The notes below the pieces were generated by a model that made no database searches, was not told the origin of the DNA, and was given only the letters and a program-made list of their open reading frames with translations. A stretch of 64,000 nucleotides of DNA, from contig NVXU02000045.1 in NCBI GenBank assembly GCA_002734065.2, forward strand, positions 62,001-126,000, read 5' to 3'. The DNA is from Fluviicola sp. (GTDB lineage Bacteria > Bacteroidota > Bacteroidia > Flavobacteriales_D > Crocinitomicaceae). The translations under genes were made by a program, and so were the position numbers. The stretch's first letter is position 1. Each line of letters opens with the position of its first letter. Shown here piece after piece: positions 1 through 9,038 of this stretch.

Positions 1-36
1 TTTGACAAAAAAGAAATCATCGACTATATTCAATAA
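1..36 (+). CDS. 3' end of an upstream gene (partial)
   Basis: The first 36 bases read as an open frame ending FDKKEIIDYIQ and a TAA stop at 34-36. The next gene starts 24 bases later on the same strand, so the two may be co-transcribed. Only 11 residues are visible, so no function can be assigned; the call rests on the open frame and its spacing. Confidence 0.45.
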   Translation, partial: FDKKEIIDYIQ

Positions 37-59
37 AGAATCACTACTTTCGTTCGTAC

Positions 60-1175
60 ATGAAAATTGCCTTGCTTTCTGTTTTTTATCCTTACCGCGG
101 TGGAATCGCACAATTCTCAGCCATGCTTTATCGAGCACTAGAGAATGAGCACGAATTAAAAGCCTTCACGTTCTCTCGGCAATACCCCAACTTTTTGTTT
201 CCAGGTTCTTCACAGTTTGTTACAGAGAACGATAAAGTAGATGAAATTCCAGCAGAAAGGACTTTAGATTCAGTCAATCCGATGTCTTTTCGGAAAACGG
301 CAAGTAAAATCAATGCTTTTGCACCAGATTTATTCATCAGTCAATATTGGATGACTTTTTTTGGTCCTGCAACAGGCGGTGTGCAAAAAAGATTAACGAA
401 AGGAATGAAAAGAATCAGTATTCTGCACAACGTAATTCCGCATGAAAAAAGGTTCTTCGATAACTTTGCTAACCGTTCTTTCATCAAGCACAACGAAGGA
501 TTCATCGTTCTCAGTGATTCTGTTTTACAAGATTTACTGACCATTGCTCCCGATGCCAAATATTTGCGAATTGACCACCCTGTTTACAATCATTTTGGTG
601 AGAAATTGGAAAAAGAAACGGCCATTAAGAAGCTTCATCTTTCTCCAAATAAAAAACAGCTGCTCTTTTTTGGCTTCATTAGAGAGTACAAAGGCTTGGA
701 TATTTTACTTCGTTCTTTGGAGAATTTACCAGAAGAATTTGAACTGATAATTGCTGGAGAAATCTACGGTTCTTTTGACGTTTATCAATCCATCATTGAT
801 GCTGCAGGATTGAAAAACCGAGTTCATTTATTCAACGAATACATCCCTGATGATGAGGTTGCGACTTATTTTTCTGCAGCCGACGTTTGTATTCTGCCCT
901 ACAAAGGAGCCACCCAAAGCGGCATCACAGCGATTGCGCATCATTTTGACTTGCCCATAGTTGCAACCAATGTCGGAGGATTGAAAGAAACAATAGCTCA
1001 CGAAGAAACTGGATTGATTATTCAGCCTGACTCAAAAGAGCTAAGTGATGCCATAAAGCATATTTATTCTGAAGATAGATTGGAAAAATTTAGCGAAAAC
1101 ATTAAAAACTACAAAGCAAAAAACTCTTGGAGCAACTTCGCAAAGAAAGTGATTGAGTTTTCCAGTAAGCTTTGA
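60..1175 (+). CDS. Glycosyltransferase, GT4/GT-B type
   Basis: 371 residues, the usual size for a GT-B glycosyltransferase that moves a sugar from a nucleotide donor to a glycan or lipid acceptor at the cytoplasmic face of the membrane. The N-terminal half has the glycine-rich turn YRGGIAQF (12-19). The C-terminal donor-binding half starts near residue 200 (LLFFGFIREYKGLDIL) and has the GT4 pattern PYKGATQSGITAIA followed by NVGGLKE and HEETGLII (280-321). It starts with ATG at 60, shortly after an upstream stop, so it may belong to a surface-polysaccharide operon that lies mostly outside the window. Sugar donor and acceptor cannot be told from sequence. Confidence 0.88.
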   Translation: MKIALLSVFYPYRGGIAQFSAMLYRALENEHELKAFTFSRQYPNFLFPGSSQFVTENDKVDEIPAERTLDSVNPMSFRKTASKINAFAPDLFISQYWMTFFGPATGGVQKRLTKGMKRISILHNVIPHEKRFFDNFANRSFIKHNEGFIVLSDSVLQDLLTIAPDAKYLRIDHPVYNHFGEKLEKETAIKKLHLSPNKKQLLFFGFIREYKGLDILLRSLENLPEEFELIIAGEIYGSFDVYQSIIDAAGLKNRVHLFNEYIPDDEVATYFSAADVCILPYKGATQSGITAIAHHFDLPIVATNVGGLKETIAHEETGLIIQPDSKELSDAIKHIYSEDRLEKFSENIKNYKAKNSWSNFAKKVIEFSSKL

Positions 1176-1266
1176 TGCAGACGCTTGATTTTTAAGTAAT
1201 TGTTCTAATTTCCAAATTCCAAATTCTGAATTCTGAATTTGATTATCAAAATACCTCTACTTATTA

Positions 1267-1297
1267 TTGTCTTTAAGAAAGCAAAATTCTATATTTG
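1267..1297 (+). promoter_or_regulatory. Bacteroidota-type promoter for secDF
   Basis: TTG at 1267-1269, 20 bases of spacer and TATATTTG at 1290-1297 match the -33/-7 consensus of Bacteroidota primary sigma factor (TTG and TAnnTTTG). The start site would fall near 1303, about 28 bases before the secDF ATG. Confidence 0.65.
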
Positions 1298-1330
1298 CAG
1301 GCTTAATTAATAATAAACTAATTTACGAAA

Positions 1331-4300
1331 ATGCGTAATAAAGGATTTTTTTGGTTTTTAACCATTTTGTTGACAGTAATCTGTGTGTATCAGCTGTCAT
1401 TTACATTTGTTTCTAACGGAGTTGAGAAGAAAGCAGAGAAAGAAGCAACGACTAAAGTTGAGGAGTTAAAAAAGTTAGCTTTCGAAGGGGATACAACTGA
1501 AATTCTACCCAACGGTGTTGTTATCGATTTCAACAATCCAGAAGCGGAAGAAATTGCAAAATCAGCATACATCAATGACATCTTAAAAAACAAAGCAGAA
1601 AAGGCGGTTTACCCTCTTTTTGGTTCTTCGTTTAAAGAAGTTAAGAAAAGAAGTTTAGCCTTTGGTTTGGATCTTGTCGGTGGAATGAGTGTTACGGTAG
1701 AGTTATCTATACCAGAATTGGTAAAAAACTACGCACGAAACAAAAACGAAGCGAAATTTAAGAAAGTACACAAAGCAGCATTGGCTGAATACGGTAAAAA
1801 CGGAGGTGATTTCATTTCAATTTTTGTTGCCAAACATAACGAATTGAATCCAGACATGGACCTAGTTCGTTTATTTGCTATTTCAGACATCGACGAACTT
1901 AAAGTGAAGTCAACGGATGAAGAGGTTGTGGATTTCTTGAAAGGAAAAGAGTCTGTTTCTATGGACGGTGTTTCTGAAATATTGAGTCGTAGAATTAATC
2001 AATTTGGTGTGGCTCAACCAAATATTCAAAAAGACCCAACCAATAATCGATTGTACATTGAATTGCCAGGCGTGCAAGATGAGGTTACGGTTGCTGAAAG
2101 AATTCAAGCTTCTGCAAACCTTGAGTTTTTTGAAAATTTTACCTTCGATGAAATTGGTGGTTATTTGCAAGAAGCAATCGCTCGTTCTGCAGACACGTAT
2201 AATGACATAACAATAGATGAAGAGATTGACACAAATGAGGTGGCAGATGCTGCTGGTGTCGATACAGATGATGTTGATACAAATGGTATCAACGATTTAG
2301 CAAGTTTAGAATCATTGACAGAAGACAATCAATCAGGTTTAGGTAAATACTTAATGGGGTATAGTGCTTACTCGATGGCGGTTAAGTCGGAAGATAAATT
2401 GGCTGTTGTTAGAATTTTAAAAAGAGAAGATATTCAAGCTATTTTTCCTGAGAGCTTAAAATTCATGTGGTCTTCCGATATGGAAATCATTAATAGTGAC
2501 ACAAAAGAATTAGGCTACTTATTGTACGCGATAAGAGTTCCTGCAAACGGAAAAGCGCGTGTTGGTGGAACAGACATTGCAAGTGCAGATGCTGGTTATG
2601 ACCAAGAGGAAGGAGAAATTACCGTTGATATTCAAATGACTTCTGAGGGAGCTGATAAATGGGGTCAAATGACAACAGACAATCAAGGATTAGTCGTTTC
2701 TATTACAATGGACAACCTTGTTTACTCTGCGCCAAGAGTGAATGACCCAATTTTGTCAGGAAGAACTCAAATCTCTGGAAATTTTACAATCAACGAAGCG
2801 AATGACTTGAAAGGTCTTCTTAATGGAGGTTCTCTTCCAGCTCCAATTGTTATTAAAGAACAAACAAAAGTAGGTCCAACAATCGGTGCTGAGAATTCAC
2901 GATCTGGGTTGATGTCTTTTGGTTTTGCACTTTTATTAGTGTTCGTTTACATGGTTTTCTATTACGGAAAAGCAGGAATCATCGCTGATATCGCATTATT
3001 TGCAAATATCCTATTCATTTTCGGTTCATTGGCATCCTTTGGAGCCGTGTTAACCTTAGCGGGTATCGCTGGTATCGTTTTGACAATTGGTATGGCGGTA
3101 GATGCCAACGTACTAATCTTTGAGCGTATTCGTGAAGAGCAAGCCGCAGGGAAAGATGTTAAAGCGGCAGTTGACACAGGATTTAAGAAAGCACTTTCTT
3201 CTATCATTGATGCCAATGTTACAACTCTGTTGACGGCAATCGTGTTGAAATCTTTTGGTTCTGGACCGATCGAATCATTTGCAACGACATTAATCATCGG
3301 TATTTTCACTTCTGTATTTGCAGCGCTTGTGATTACTCGTTTGTTGATGCTTTGGTGGATGAACAAAGGAAAAGGAATCAACTTTGAAACGAAATTAACC
3401 AAAGGAGCATTCAAAAATTTCAACTTCAATTTTGTTGGGAAACGTAAAATGTTCTACCTTATATCTGGAATTTTAGTGGCCGGTTCTTTAGTTGCATTGT
3501 TCTCAAAAGGATTAAATCCAAGTGTAGAATTCTCCGGTGGTCGTTCTTACGGTGTTAAATTCGAAAAGAAAGCAGGAGATCATACAGATGCAATTCGTAA
3601 GAATTTACAAGCATTCATGGTTGATACAGACGGAAAAAAAGCTTCTGTAGAATTAAAAACGAAAGAAAGCAGTTACTATTTAGAAATCACAACCAACTTT
3701 ATGTTGGCAGACGAAAGTGTTGAAACGAGTGAATTGGTTAAGAAAGCGTTGAGAGACGGTTTGAAAAAATCAGAAGTACAGGTTGGGTCTTTTGAAATCA
3801 TGGAATCTAGAAGTGTATCTTCTTCAGTTTCAGAAGAATTGATTTCATCCTCAATGTTGGCAATTATTCTCTCATTGATAATCATTTTCGCATACATTCT
3901 GATGCGTTTCGGAAGATGGCAATATTCTACCGGAGCAATCATTGCGATGATGCACGATGTTATTCTAGTGCTCGGTGCCTTTGCATTGTTCCACGGTATT
4001 CTTCCTTTCAACATGGATGTCGATCAGGCATTTGTCGCAGCAATTCTGACGGTTATTGGTTATTCAATCAATGATACCGTGGTTGTTTTTGATAGAATTC
4101 GTGAAGATTTAACGCTTCATCCAAAAGCAAACGAAGAAGAACAAATCAATAAATCATTGAATTCTACCTTATCAAGAACGATTAATACATCGATGACAAC
4201 TTTTATCGTACTATTGATTGTATTCTTATTCGGTGGCGCAGCAATTAAAGGATTCATCTTCGCATTGATGATTGGTGTAATCGTTGGTACTTATTCTTCA

Positions 4301-4432
4301 TTGTGTATAGCAACTCCAGTATTGATTGACTTCTCAAGAAAGAAATTAATAGAGGATAAGCAAAAAGCAATCGACAGAAAGGAAGAATTAGAAGCTATCG
4401 CAATCGAGAAAGCTTCTTTAGAATCGAAGTAA
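1331..4432 (+). CDS. secDF: Protein translocase SecDF (SecD-SecF fusion)
   Basis: 1033 residues. SecDF sits in the inner membrane and uses the proton gradient to help pull proteins through SecYEG. Membrane segment 1 is at residues 7-23. The SecD hallmark LAFGLDLVGGMSV is near 110-122, then come the large periplasmic domain and the SecD membrane block with DANVLIFERIREE near 593-605. The SecF half begins near residue 700, with SVEFSGGRSYGVKF and the SecF motif SINDTVVVFDRIRED. Fusion of the two proteins is usual in Bacteroidota. An acidic Asp/Thr-rich stretch near 300-330 inside the periplasmic domain is probably a flexible insertion. The gene is monocistronic by its own promoter and a strong terminator. 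Confidence 0.97.
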   Translation: MRNKGFFWFLTILLTVICVYQLSFTFVSNGVEKKAEKEATTKVEELKKLAFEGDTTEILPNGVVIDFNNPEAEEIAKSAYINDILKNKAEKAVYPLFGSSFKEVKKRSLAFGLDLVGGMSVTVELSIPELVKNYARNKNEAKFKKVHKAALAEYGKNGGDFISIFVAKHNELNPDMDLVRLFAISDIDELKVKSTDEEVVDFLKGKESVSMDGVSEILSRRINQFGVAQPNIQKDPTNNRLYIELPGVQDEVTVAERIQASANLEFFENFTFDEIGGYLQEAIARSADTYNDITIDEEIDTNEVADAAGVDTDDVDTNGINDLASLESLTEDNQSGLGKYLMGYSAYSMAVKSEDKLAVVRILKREDIQAIFPESLKFMWSSDMEIINSDTKELGYLLYAIRVPANGKARVGGTDIASADAGYDQEEGEITVDIQMTSEGADKWGQMTTDNQGLVVSITMDNLVYSAPRVNDPILSGRTQISGNFTINEANDLKGLLNGGSLPAPIVIKEQTKVGPTIGAENSRSGLMSFGFALLLVFVYMVFYYGKAGIIADIALFANILFIFGSLASFGAVLTLAGIAGIVLTIGMAVDANVLIFERIREEQAAGKDVKAAVDTGFKKALSSIIDANVTTLLTAIVLKSFGSGPIESFATTLIIGIFTSVFAALVITRLLMLWWMNKGKGINFETKLTKGAFKNFNFNFVGKRKMFYLISGILVAGSLVALFSKGLNPSVEFSGGRSYGVKFEKKAGDHTDAIRKNLQAFMVDTDGKKASVELKTKESSYYLEITTNFMLADESVETSELVKKALRDGLKKSEVQVGSFEIMESRSVSSSVSEELISSSMLAIILSLIIIFAYILMRFGRWQYSTGAIIAMMHDVILVLGAFALFHGILPFNMDVDQAFVAAILTVIGYSINDTVVVFDRIREDLTLHPKANEEEQINKSLNSTLSRTINTSMTTFIVLLIVFLFGGAAIKGFIFALMIGVIVGTYSSLCIATPVLIDFSRKKLIEDKQKAIDRKEELEAIAIEKASLESK

Positions 4433-4471
4433 GCTGCTTATAAAGGCTTTAAAATCTTATTGACACACATT

Positions 4472-4508
4472 TTAGGGTCGTCTAACATAAAAAGTTAGAC
4501 GACCCTAA
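4472..4508 (+). terminator. Intrinsic terminator after secDF
   Basis: A perfect 15-bp stem (4472-4486 with 4494-4508; core GGGTCGTCTAAC) closes a 7-base A-rich loop and is followed by CTTTTT. It lies 40 bases after the secDF stop. Confidence 0.85.
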
Positions 4509-4672
4509 CTTTTTAAGGTAATATGTTTTCTGTCCAAAAAGCTTTCAGTCCGAAAAAAAGGTAGAAATGGATAAAAGCATAATTTTTGTCGGGGATTAAT
4601 GATTTTCCCCGCTATTGGTCACTAAAATAGACCCCTTCATCCCATAAAGTTTATTCTAAACAAGAGTTTTAT

Positions 4673-4680
4673 TACTTTTG
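4673..4680 (+). promoter_or_regulatory. -7 promoter box before the DUF5916 gene
   Basis: TACTTTTG at 4673-4680 fits TAnnTTTG and lies 17 bases before the ATG at 4698. The -33 region is poor (TTTA near 4650), so this is a partial match. Confidence 0.5.
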
Positions 4681-4697
4681 CCTCAACTATTTTTTCC

Positions 4698-7172
4698 ATG
4701 CAAACTAGATTTCTTCTTGGAGCAATTTTATTTATGCTGTTGACTTTTCAACTTCATGGACAAAAAACGTACACCATTGAGAAGAGTGTTAATGCTATTA
4801 AGTTGGATGGACTTCTCAATGAAACGCAATGGCAAAACGCTGACATTGCAACTGATTTCACTACACAGTCTCCCATTTATGGTGAAAAATCGAGATTTAC
4901 TTCCATCGTTAAGATGTATTATGATGATGATGCGATTTACATTGGCGCAGAATTACATGACCCATCGCCGGACTCAGTGAGTTATACTCTTTCGCAAAGA
5001 GATGACTCTGGAAATGCAGATTGGTTTGGAATAACGATTGATCCCTATGCGAATAATGTTACAGGTTTTGGCTTTGCTGTAACTGCGGCAGGCGTAGAAA
5101 TGGATGCATTGGTTTTCGTTTCGGATTTAGACGGCTCTTGGAATGCTGTTTGGAAAAGTGTCGCAAAGAAAAGAGATTTTGGGTGGTCGTTTGAAATGAA
5201 AATACCGTTTTCTGCGCTGCGTTTCCCAAACACAAAGGTGCAAGATTGGAACATCAATTTTGTAAGACAAGTTCGCCGTATGCGTGAGGAGTCCAATTGG
5301 AATCCTGTTGACCCTAACGTTTTTGGAGGGCTTCCACAAGCTGGAAAATTGGTGGGGGTAGAGAATATAAAATCGCCGGTTCGACTTTCATTCACGCCTT
5401 ATGCAACCAGTTATGCAGAAAATTCTTACGATAACGTATTGGCCAGACAAACTTGGAAAACGAGGTTAACGGGAGGTTTAGATTTGAAGTATGGTCTCAA
5501 CGATGCTTTTACATTGGACATGACCGTTATTCCAGATTTTGGTCAAACGAGATCTGACAACGAAATTCTAAACTTAGGTCCTTTTGAAGTTAGATACAAT
5601 GAAAACCGACAGTTCTTCATTGAAGGAACTGATTTGTTTCAGATTGGTGGAATTTTTTATTCTCGGAGAATAGGAAGCAATCCGTTTGATAAATATGCCG
5701 TTTATTCTGACCTGGACGCAAGTATTGGAGAGGAAGTAGTGAGCAATCCGCAAACTGCGCAAATGATTAACGGAACAAAGGTTTCGGGAAGAACGAAAGG
5801 CGGTTTAGGTGTGGGTGTTTTCAACGCTGTCGAAGGACGGTCATTTGCGGTAATAGAAGATTCTTCAGGCAGGCAAAGAGAGTTTAGAACCAACCCTTTG
5901 ACGAATTACAACGTATTTGTTCTTTCGCAGAATTTAAAGAATAACAGCACCATGTCACTGGTTAACACAAATGTAACGCGAGAAGGAAGCGCTCGGGATG
6001 CCAATGTCACCTTAGGGCAAGTGCGGTTGTTTACGAAAGACGGAAATTACCGTTTGAATTCTACCATCACGCTTTCATCCCTGTTTGAGAACAAAGAGAC
6101 CGTATTTGGACATAAAGTAGGCACAAGTATCGATAAAGTTGCTGGAAAATGGCAGTACGGAATGAGTTATAGAGAAGAAAGTGATACCTATGACCCCAAT
6201 GATTTAGGCTTTTTATACAACAATAACTCAAGAACTTATTCTGCAAGAATTTCATGGAACGGTTACACGCCAACCAAGCGTTTTTTTAGGCAAAGTTTCG
6301 GTTTAAATTGGAGGTATTCTGAATTGTACAAACCTCAGTTGTATAACAGTACTCGTTTGTCATTCTTCGCTGGAGGCTTGCATAAAAAGCAATTGTACAT
6401 GCGACTTTCTGGAGGAGTGAACCCGTTTGGTTCTGTCGATCATTTTGAATCAAGAACTTTCGGGAAAATTGTTCGTTTCAAACCCAACGCCAACTTCAAT
6501 TATTTTTTCACATCTGATTACAGCAAGCGTTTTGCTTTAGATGGTTCTATAGGATATTCTCAGTTTTTTAATACGGTACAGAATAACATTAGCATGTATT
6601 TAAGCCCTCGATTACGAATCTCTGACCAAATGAATATGGTTTTAGGTGCTAGGGTAAATTTAACCAAGAATGGATATGGTTATGTATCGGGGCAGGACCC
6701 TGGCTTCTCTGATGAAATCATTTTGGGTATCAGAGATCTTGTAAATGTGGAGAATACGATAACTTCTGAGTTTATTTTCACCAAGAGAATGGGAATTGAC
6801 TTGGTTTTACGTCATTACTGGGCGCAGGTAGAATACAGTCGTTTTGTTGCGTTGGAAGACGATGGAGTGATGAGAACAATAGATTACAACGCAGAGAGTT
6901 CTGAAGGAGAGTCTGTCCACAACACCAATTACAATGCTTTCACGATAGATTTGAACTATCGATGGGTTTTTATTCCGGGCAGTGAATTGAGAATCGTTTA
7001 CAAAAACAATATTTTCAGTTCAAAATCGATGTTAGAATCCAGTTATTTTGAAACATTCAACACGCTGTTTCAGCAACCTCAAATCAATAGTATTTCCTTG
7101 AAATTTTTGATTTATGTAGATGTGCTTTATTTTAAGAGGAAGAATAGGAAGAGGGGAGAGTTAGAAGTGTAA
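4698..7172 (+). CDS. DUF5916 outer-membrane protein with CBM9-like N-terminus
   Basis: 824 residues. A signal peptide (about 1-21, ending LHGQ) is followed by a carbohydrate-binding CBM9-like domain (about 25-210: IKLDGLLNETQWQNA, then YYDDDAIYIGAEL). From about residue 240 comes a long region of alternating aromatic and polar residues, typical of an outer-membrane beta-barrel (DUF5916 family, common in Bacteroidota). The FNTLFQQPQINSISLKF segment near the C-terminus fits a last strand, though a short basic tail (KRKNRKRGE) follows. The substrate is unknown; family members are often near proteases or sugar-uptake genes, but here the gene stands alone between a terminator and an inverted repeat. 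Confidence 0.85.
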   Translation: MQTRFLLGAILFMLLTFQLHGQKTYTIEKSVNAIKLDGLLNETQWQNADIATDFTTQSPIYGEKSRFTSIVKMYYDDDAIYIGAELHDPSPDSVSYTLSQRDDSGNADWFGITIDPYANNVTGFGFAVTAAGVEMDALVFVSDLDGSWNAVWKSVAKKRDFGWSFEMKIPFSALRFPNTKVQDWNINFVRQVRRMREESNWNPVDPNVFGGLPQAGKLVGVENIKSPVRLSFTPYATSYAENSYDNVLARQTWKTRLTGGLDLKYGLNDAFTLDMTVIPDFGQTRSDNEILNLGPFEVRYNENRQFFIEGTDLFQIGGIFYSRRIGSNPFDKYAVYSDLDASIGEEVVSNPQTAQMINGTKVSGRTKGGLGVGVFNAVEGRSFAVIEDSSGRQREFRTNPLTNYNVFVLSQNLKNNSTMSLVNTNVTREGSARDANVTLGQVRLFTKDGNYRLNSTITLSSLFENKETVFGHKVGTSIDKVAGKWQYGMSYREESDTYDPNDLGFLYNNNSRTYSARISWNGYTPTKRFFRQSFGLNWRYSELYKPQLYNSTRLSFFAGGLHKKQLYMRLSGGVNPFGSVDHFESRTFGKIVRFKPNANFNYFFTSDYSKRFALDGSIGYSQFFNTVQNNISMYLSPRLRISDQMNMVLGARVNLTKNGYGYVSGQDPGFSDEIILGIRDLVNVENTITSEFIFTKRMGIDLVLRHYWAQVEYSRFVALEDDGVMRTIDYNAESSEGESVHNTNYNAFTIDLNYRWVFIPGSELRIVYKNNIFSSKSMLESSYFETFNTLFQQPQINSISLKFLIYVDVLYFKRKNRKRGELEV

Positions 7173-7190
7173 TTGCGGGGGTGTTATAGT

Positions 7191-7308
7191 GTCCTCCCCC
7201 TAGCCCCCTCCAAAGGGGGAAACCCAGACTCAAAATAAGAATTAGTACTCCATCGGCGGATTCAATTGTCTACTTCTTCCCCCTTTTGGAGGGGGATTGA
7301 GGGGGAGG
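7191..7308. repeat. TCCTCCCCC-type inverted repeat, copy 1
   Basis: The left arm (7191-7222, TCCTCCCCCTAGCCCCCTCC then AAAGGGGGAAA) and the right arm (7275-7308, CTTCCCCCTTTTGGAGGGGG then ATTGAGGGGGAGG) are near reverse complements separated by about 52 bases. The same arms occur at 38685-38811. It lies between two convergent genes. Each arm also contains a small internal palindrome, CCCCCTCCAAAGGGGG. Confidence 0.85.
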
Positions 7309-7320
7309 ATTGAGGTAAAA

Positions 7321-7809
7321 TTAACTTAGAAGATTTTCATCTATCATAATCTGAATAGCTTTTTCTGTTTCAATGTCTCCATCGTTCATTGAGACAGGTA
7401 ACAGTATCAATCTTTTTTTGAGTTTATCATTGTTGTCCTTAAAAAAAACTTCGAATCTGGAGCGGGTTAATCCGGTATTGCCTTTTTTGAATTTTACTTC
7501 TTCAATGTGCTGCCGGGAAATCATAGATACTGTGGAATTATTTAGGCTAATAAAAATCCCGTAAATTAAAGAAAGTCCAAATAAAGAAAATAAGGAAGGT
7601 TGAATTCTTTTTCCATTTAAAAACCCTTCGTACGCAAAATAAAACAATCCAATTGTAATTACTCCATAGATAAATAAAAGGCGAATGATATTGTTTTTGG
7701 TAGAAACTCCAGAAACATTGTCAATAACTCTAGTTCTAGTCAATATAATTTTGTCTGGCAGAATATGACAGAAACCTGTCTTTGTTTTAAATATATTATT
7801 TGAGTCCAT
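7321..7809 (-). CDS. Small membrane protein of unknown function
   Basis: 162 residues, not recognised. Two hydrophobic segments (about 43-65 NIIRLLFIYGVITIGLFYFA and 74-95 LFSLFGLSLIYGIFISL) flank a short linker, followed by a basic, hydrophilic C-terminal half with the look of a PH-like or YcxB-like cytoplasmic domain (FEVFFKDNNDKLKKRL). It lies just downstream of dnaN on the same strand (21 bases apart) and could be read through from it. The function is open. Confidence 0.7.
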   Translation of the reverse strand: MDSNNIFKTKTGFCHILPDKIILTRTRVIDNVSGVSTKNNIIRLLFIYGVITIGLFYFAYEGFLNGKRIQPSLFSLFGLSLIYGIFISLNNSTVSMISRQHIEEVKFKKGNTGLTRSRFEVFFKDNNDKLKKRLILLPVSMNDGDIETEKAIQIMIDENLLS

Positions 7810-7830
7810 TGAACTTCAAGATAGCTCCTA

Positions 7831-8949
7831 TTACTTCAACATCACCGGCATTACCAACATCAAAATATCTTCATTCTCTTTGGATTCAGAAGGCATTAAC
7901 AATCCGGCTCTACTTGGTTCGCTCATTTCTAAACGAACTTCGTTGGTGTCTAGATTGTTCAGCATTTCCATTAAAAAACGAGAGTTAAATCCTATTTCCA
8001 TGTCATCGCCCGAGTAATTACAGGTAATTCTCTCGTTTGCTTTGTTAGAGAAGTCTAAATCTTCTGCAGAAAGTGAAAGTTCAGAACCTGCTAATTTCAA
8101 CTTGATTTGGTGCGTTGTTTTGTTGGCGAAAATCGAAACACGTTTGACAGAACTTAAAAATTGCAATCTGTCAATCGTCAAAACATTTGGATTCTCTTTG
8201 GGAATTACCGCCTCATAATTCGGGTATTTCCCATCAATTAAACGACAAACGAGGATGATGCTACCAAAAGTGAACACGGCATTTGAATCGTTGTATTCTA
8301 AAAGAACCTCCTCATCATTGGAAACTGTTGCTTTCAATAAATTAAGTGGTTTCTTTGGAAGAATGAACGAAGAACTACCAGTCGCCTGTGAATCTGTTCG
8401 TGTGTATCTTACCAATTTATGTGCGTCTGTTGCCACAAAAGTGATGCTTTCTGGAGAAAACTCGCAAAAAACGCCGCTCATTACAGGTCTTAAATCATCA
8501 ACGCCTGTTGCAAATAAAGTTTTGTTAATCGCAGTCGCTAAAATCGCTCCTGTAATCTTAATTGAACTTGATTTCTCGAGGGTTGGCGTTTTCGGGAAAT
8601 CATCACCGTCAAATCCGACCATTTGCGATTTACCATTGTCATAAGCGATTTCAATGGCAAATTTATCCATATCAACAGAGAAAGTACACGGTTGGTCTGG
8701 AAGATTCTTCAAAACATCTAGTAATAATTTAGCCGGCATGCAGATTTTACCATTCTCTTTGGACTCAACATCCATCGTTGTACGGATGATTGTTTCTGAA
8801 TCGGATGCTTGCACCATCAACTGGTTATCACTGATTTCAAAAAGGAAATTATCTAAGATTGGCAAAGTGTTGCTTGTGCTTAACACGCCTGATATTTCTT
8901 GGAGGTGCTTTAGTAATGTAGCACTGGATATAACAAAGTTCATTTTCAA
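7831..8949 (-). CDS. dnaN: DNA polymerase III beta subunit (sliding clamp)
   Basis: 372 residues, the normal length for the ring-shaped clamp that holds the replicative polymerase on DNA. Characteristic blocks are NTLPILDNFLFEI near 27-39, GDDFPKTP, the ATDAHKLVRY motif near 175-184, IDGKYPNYEAVIP near 240, and the C-terminal LVMPVML, which forms the protein-binding pocket. The gene follows gldF-gldG and the DUF4340-like gene on the same strand after a 90-base gap with its own promoter box, so it need not depend on them. Confidence 0.98.
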   Translation of the reverse strand: MKMNFVISSATLLKHLQEISGVLSTSNTLPILDNFLFEISDNQLMVQASDSETIIRTTMDVESKENGKICMPAKLLLDVLKNLPDQPCTFSVDMDKFAIEIAYDNGKSQMVGFDGDDFPKTPTLEKSSSIKITGAILATAINKTLFATGVDDLRPVMSGVFCEFSPESITFVATDAHKLVRYTRTDSQATGSSSFILPKKPLNLLKATVSNDEEVLLEYNDSNAVFTFGSIILVCRLIDGKYPNYEAVIPKENPNVLTIDRLQFLSSVKRVSIFANKTTHQIKLKLAGSELSLSAEDLDFSNKANERITCNYSGDDMEIGFNSRFLMEMLNNLDTNEVRLEMSEPSRAGLLMPSESKENEDILMLVMPVMLK

Positions 8950-8963
8950 TTATTTTGGACTAC

Positions 8964-8995
8964 CAAAACTATTCAATTCTATCTATAAATAGAAT
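8964..8995 (-). promoter_or_regulatory. dnaN -7 box with adjoining palindrome
   Basis: On the minus strand TAGTTTTG (8964-8971) fits TAnnTTTG, 14 bases before the dnaN ATG. Just upstream, ATTCTAT and ATAGAAT (8976-8982 and 8989-8995) form a 7-bp inverted repeat with a 6-base loop, placed between the -7 and expected -33 positions where a repressor could act. No -33 TTG is evident. Confidence 0.45.
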
Positions 8996-9038
8996 GATTA
9001 ACACGTGATTTTTCTTAGAGTTATCAACAAATTGTTAG

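Noticed and set aside
2962-3429. 155-residue open frame on the minus strand inside secDF
   Set aside because: It is antisense to a strongly conserved membrane region, and its composition is the mirror of that code; no start signals or family match.
4590-4615. GGGGATTAATGATTTTCCCC as a second terminator after secDF
   Set aside because: The stem is just 4-5 bp with a large loop, and a strong terminator lies upstream.
8255-8644. 129-residue open frame on the plus strand inside dnaN
   Set aside because: It lies fully within dnaN on the other strand, with no promoter or family match.
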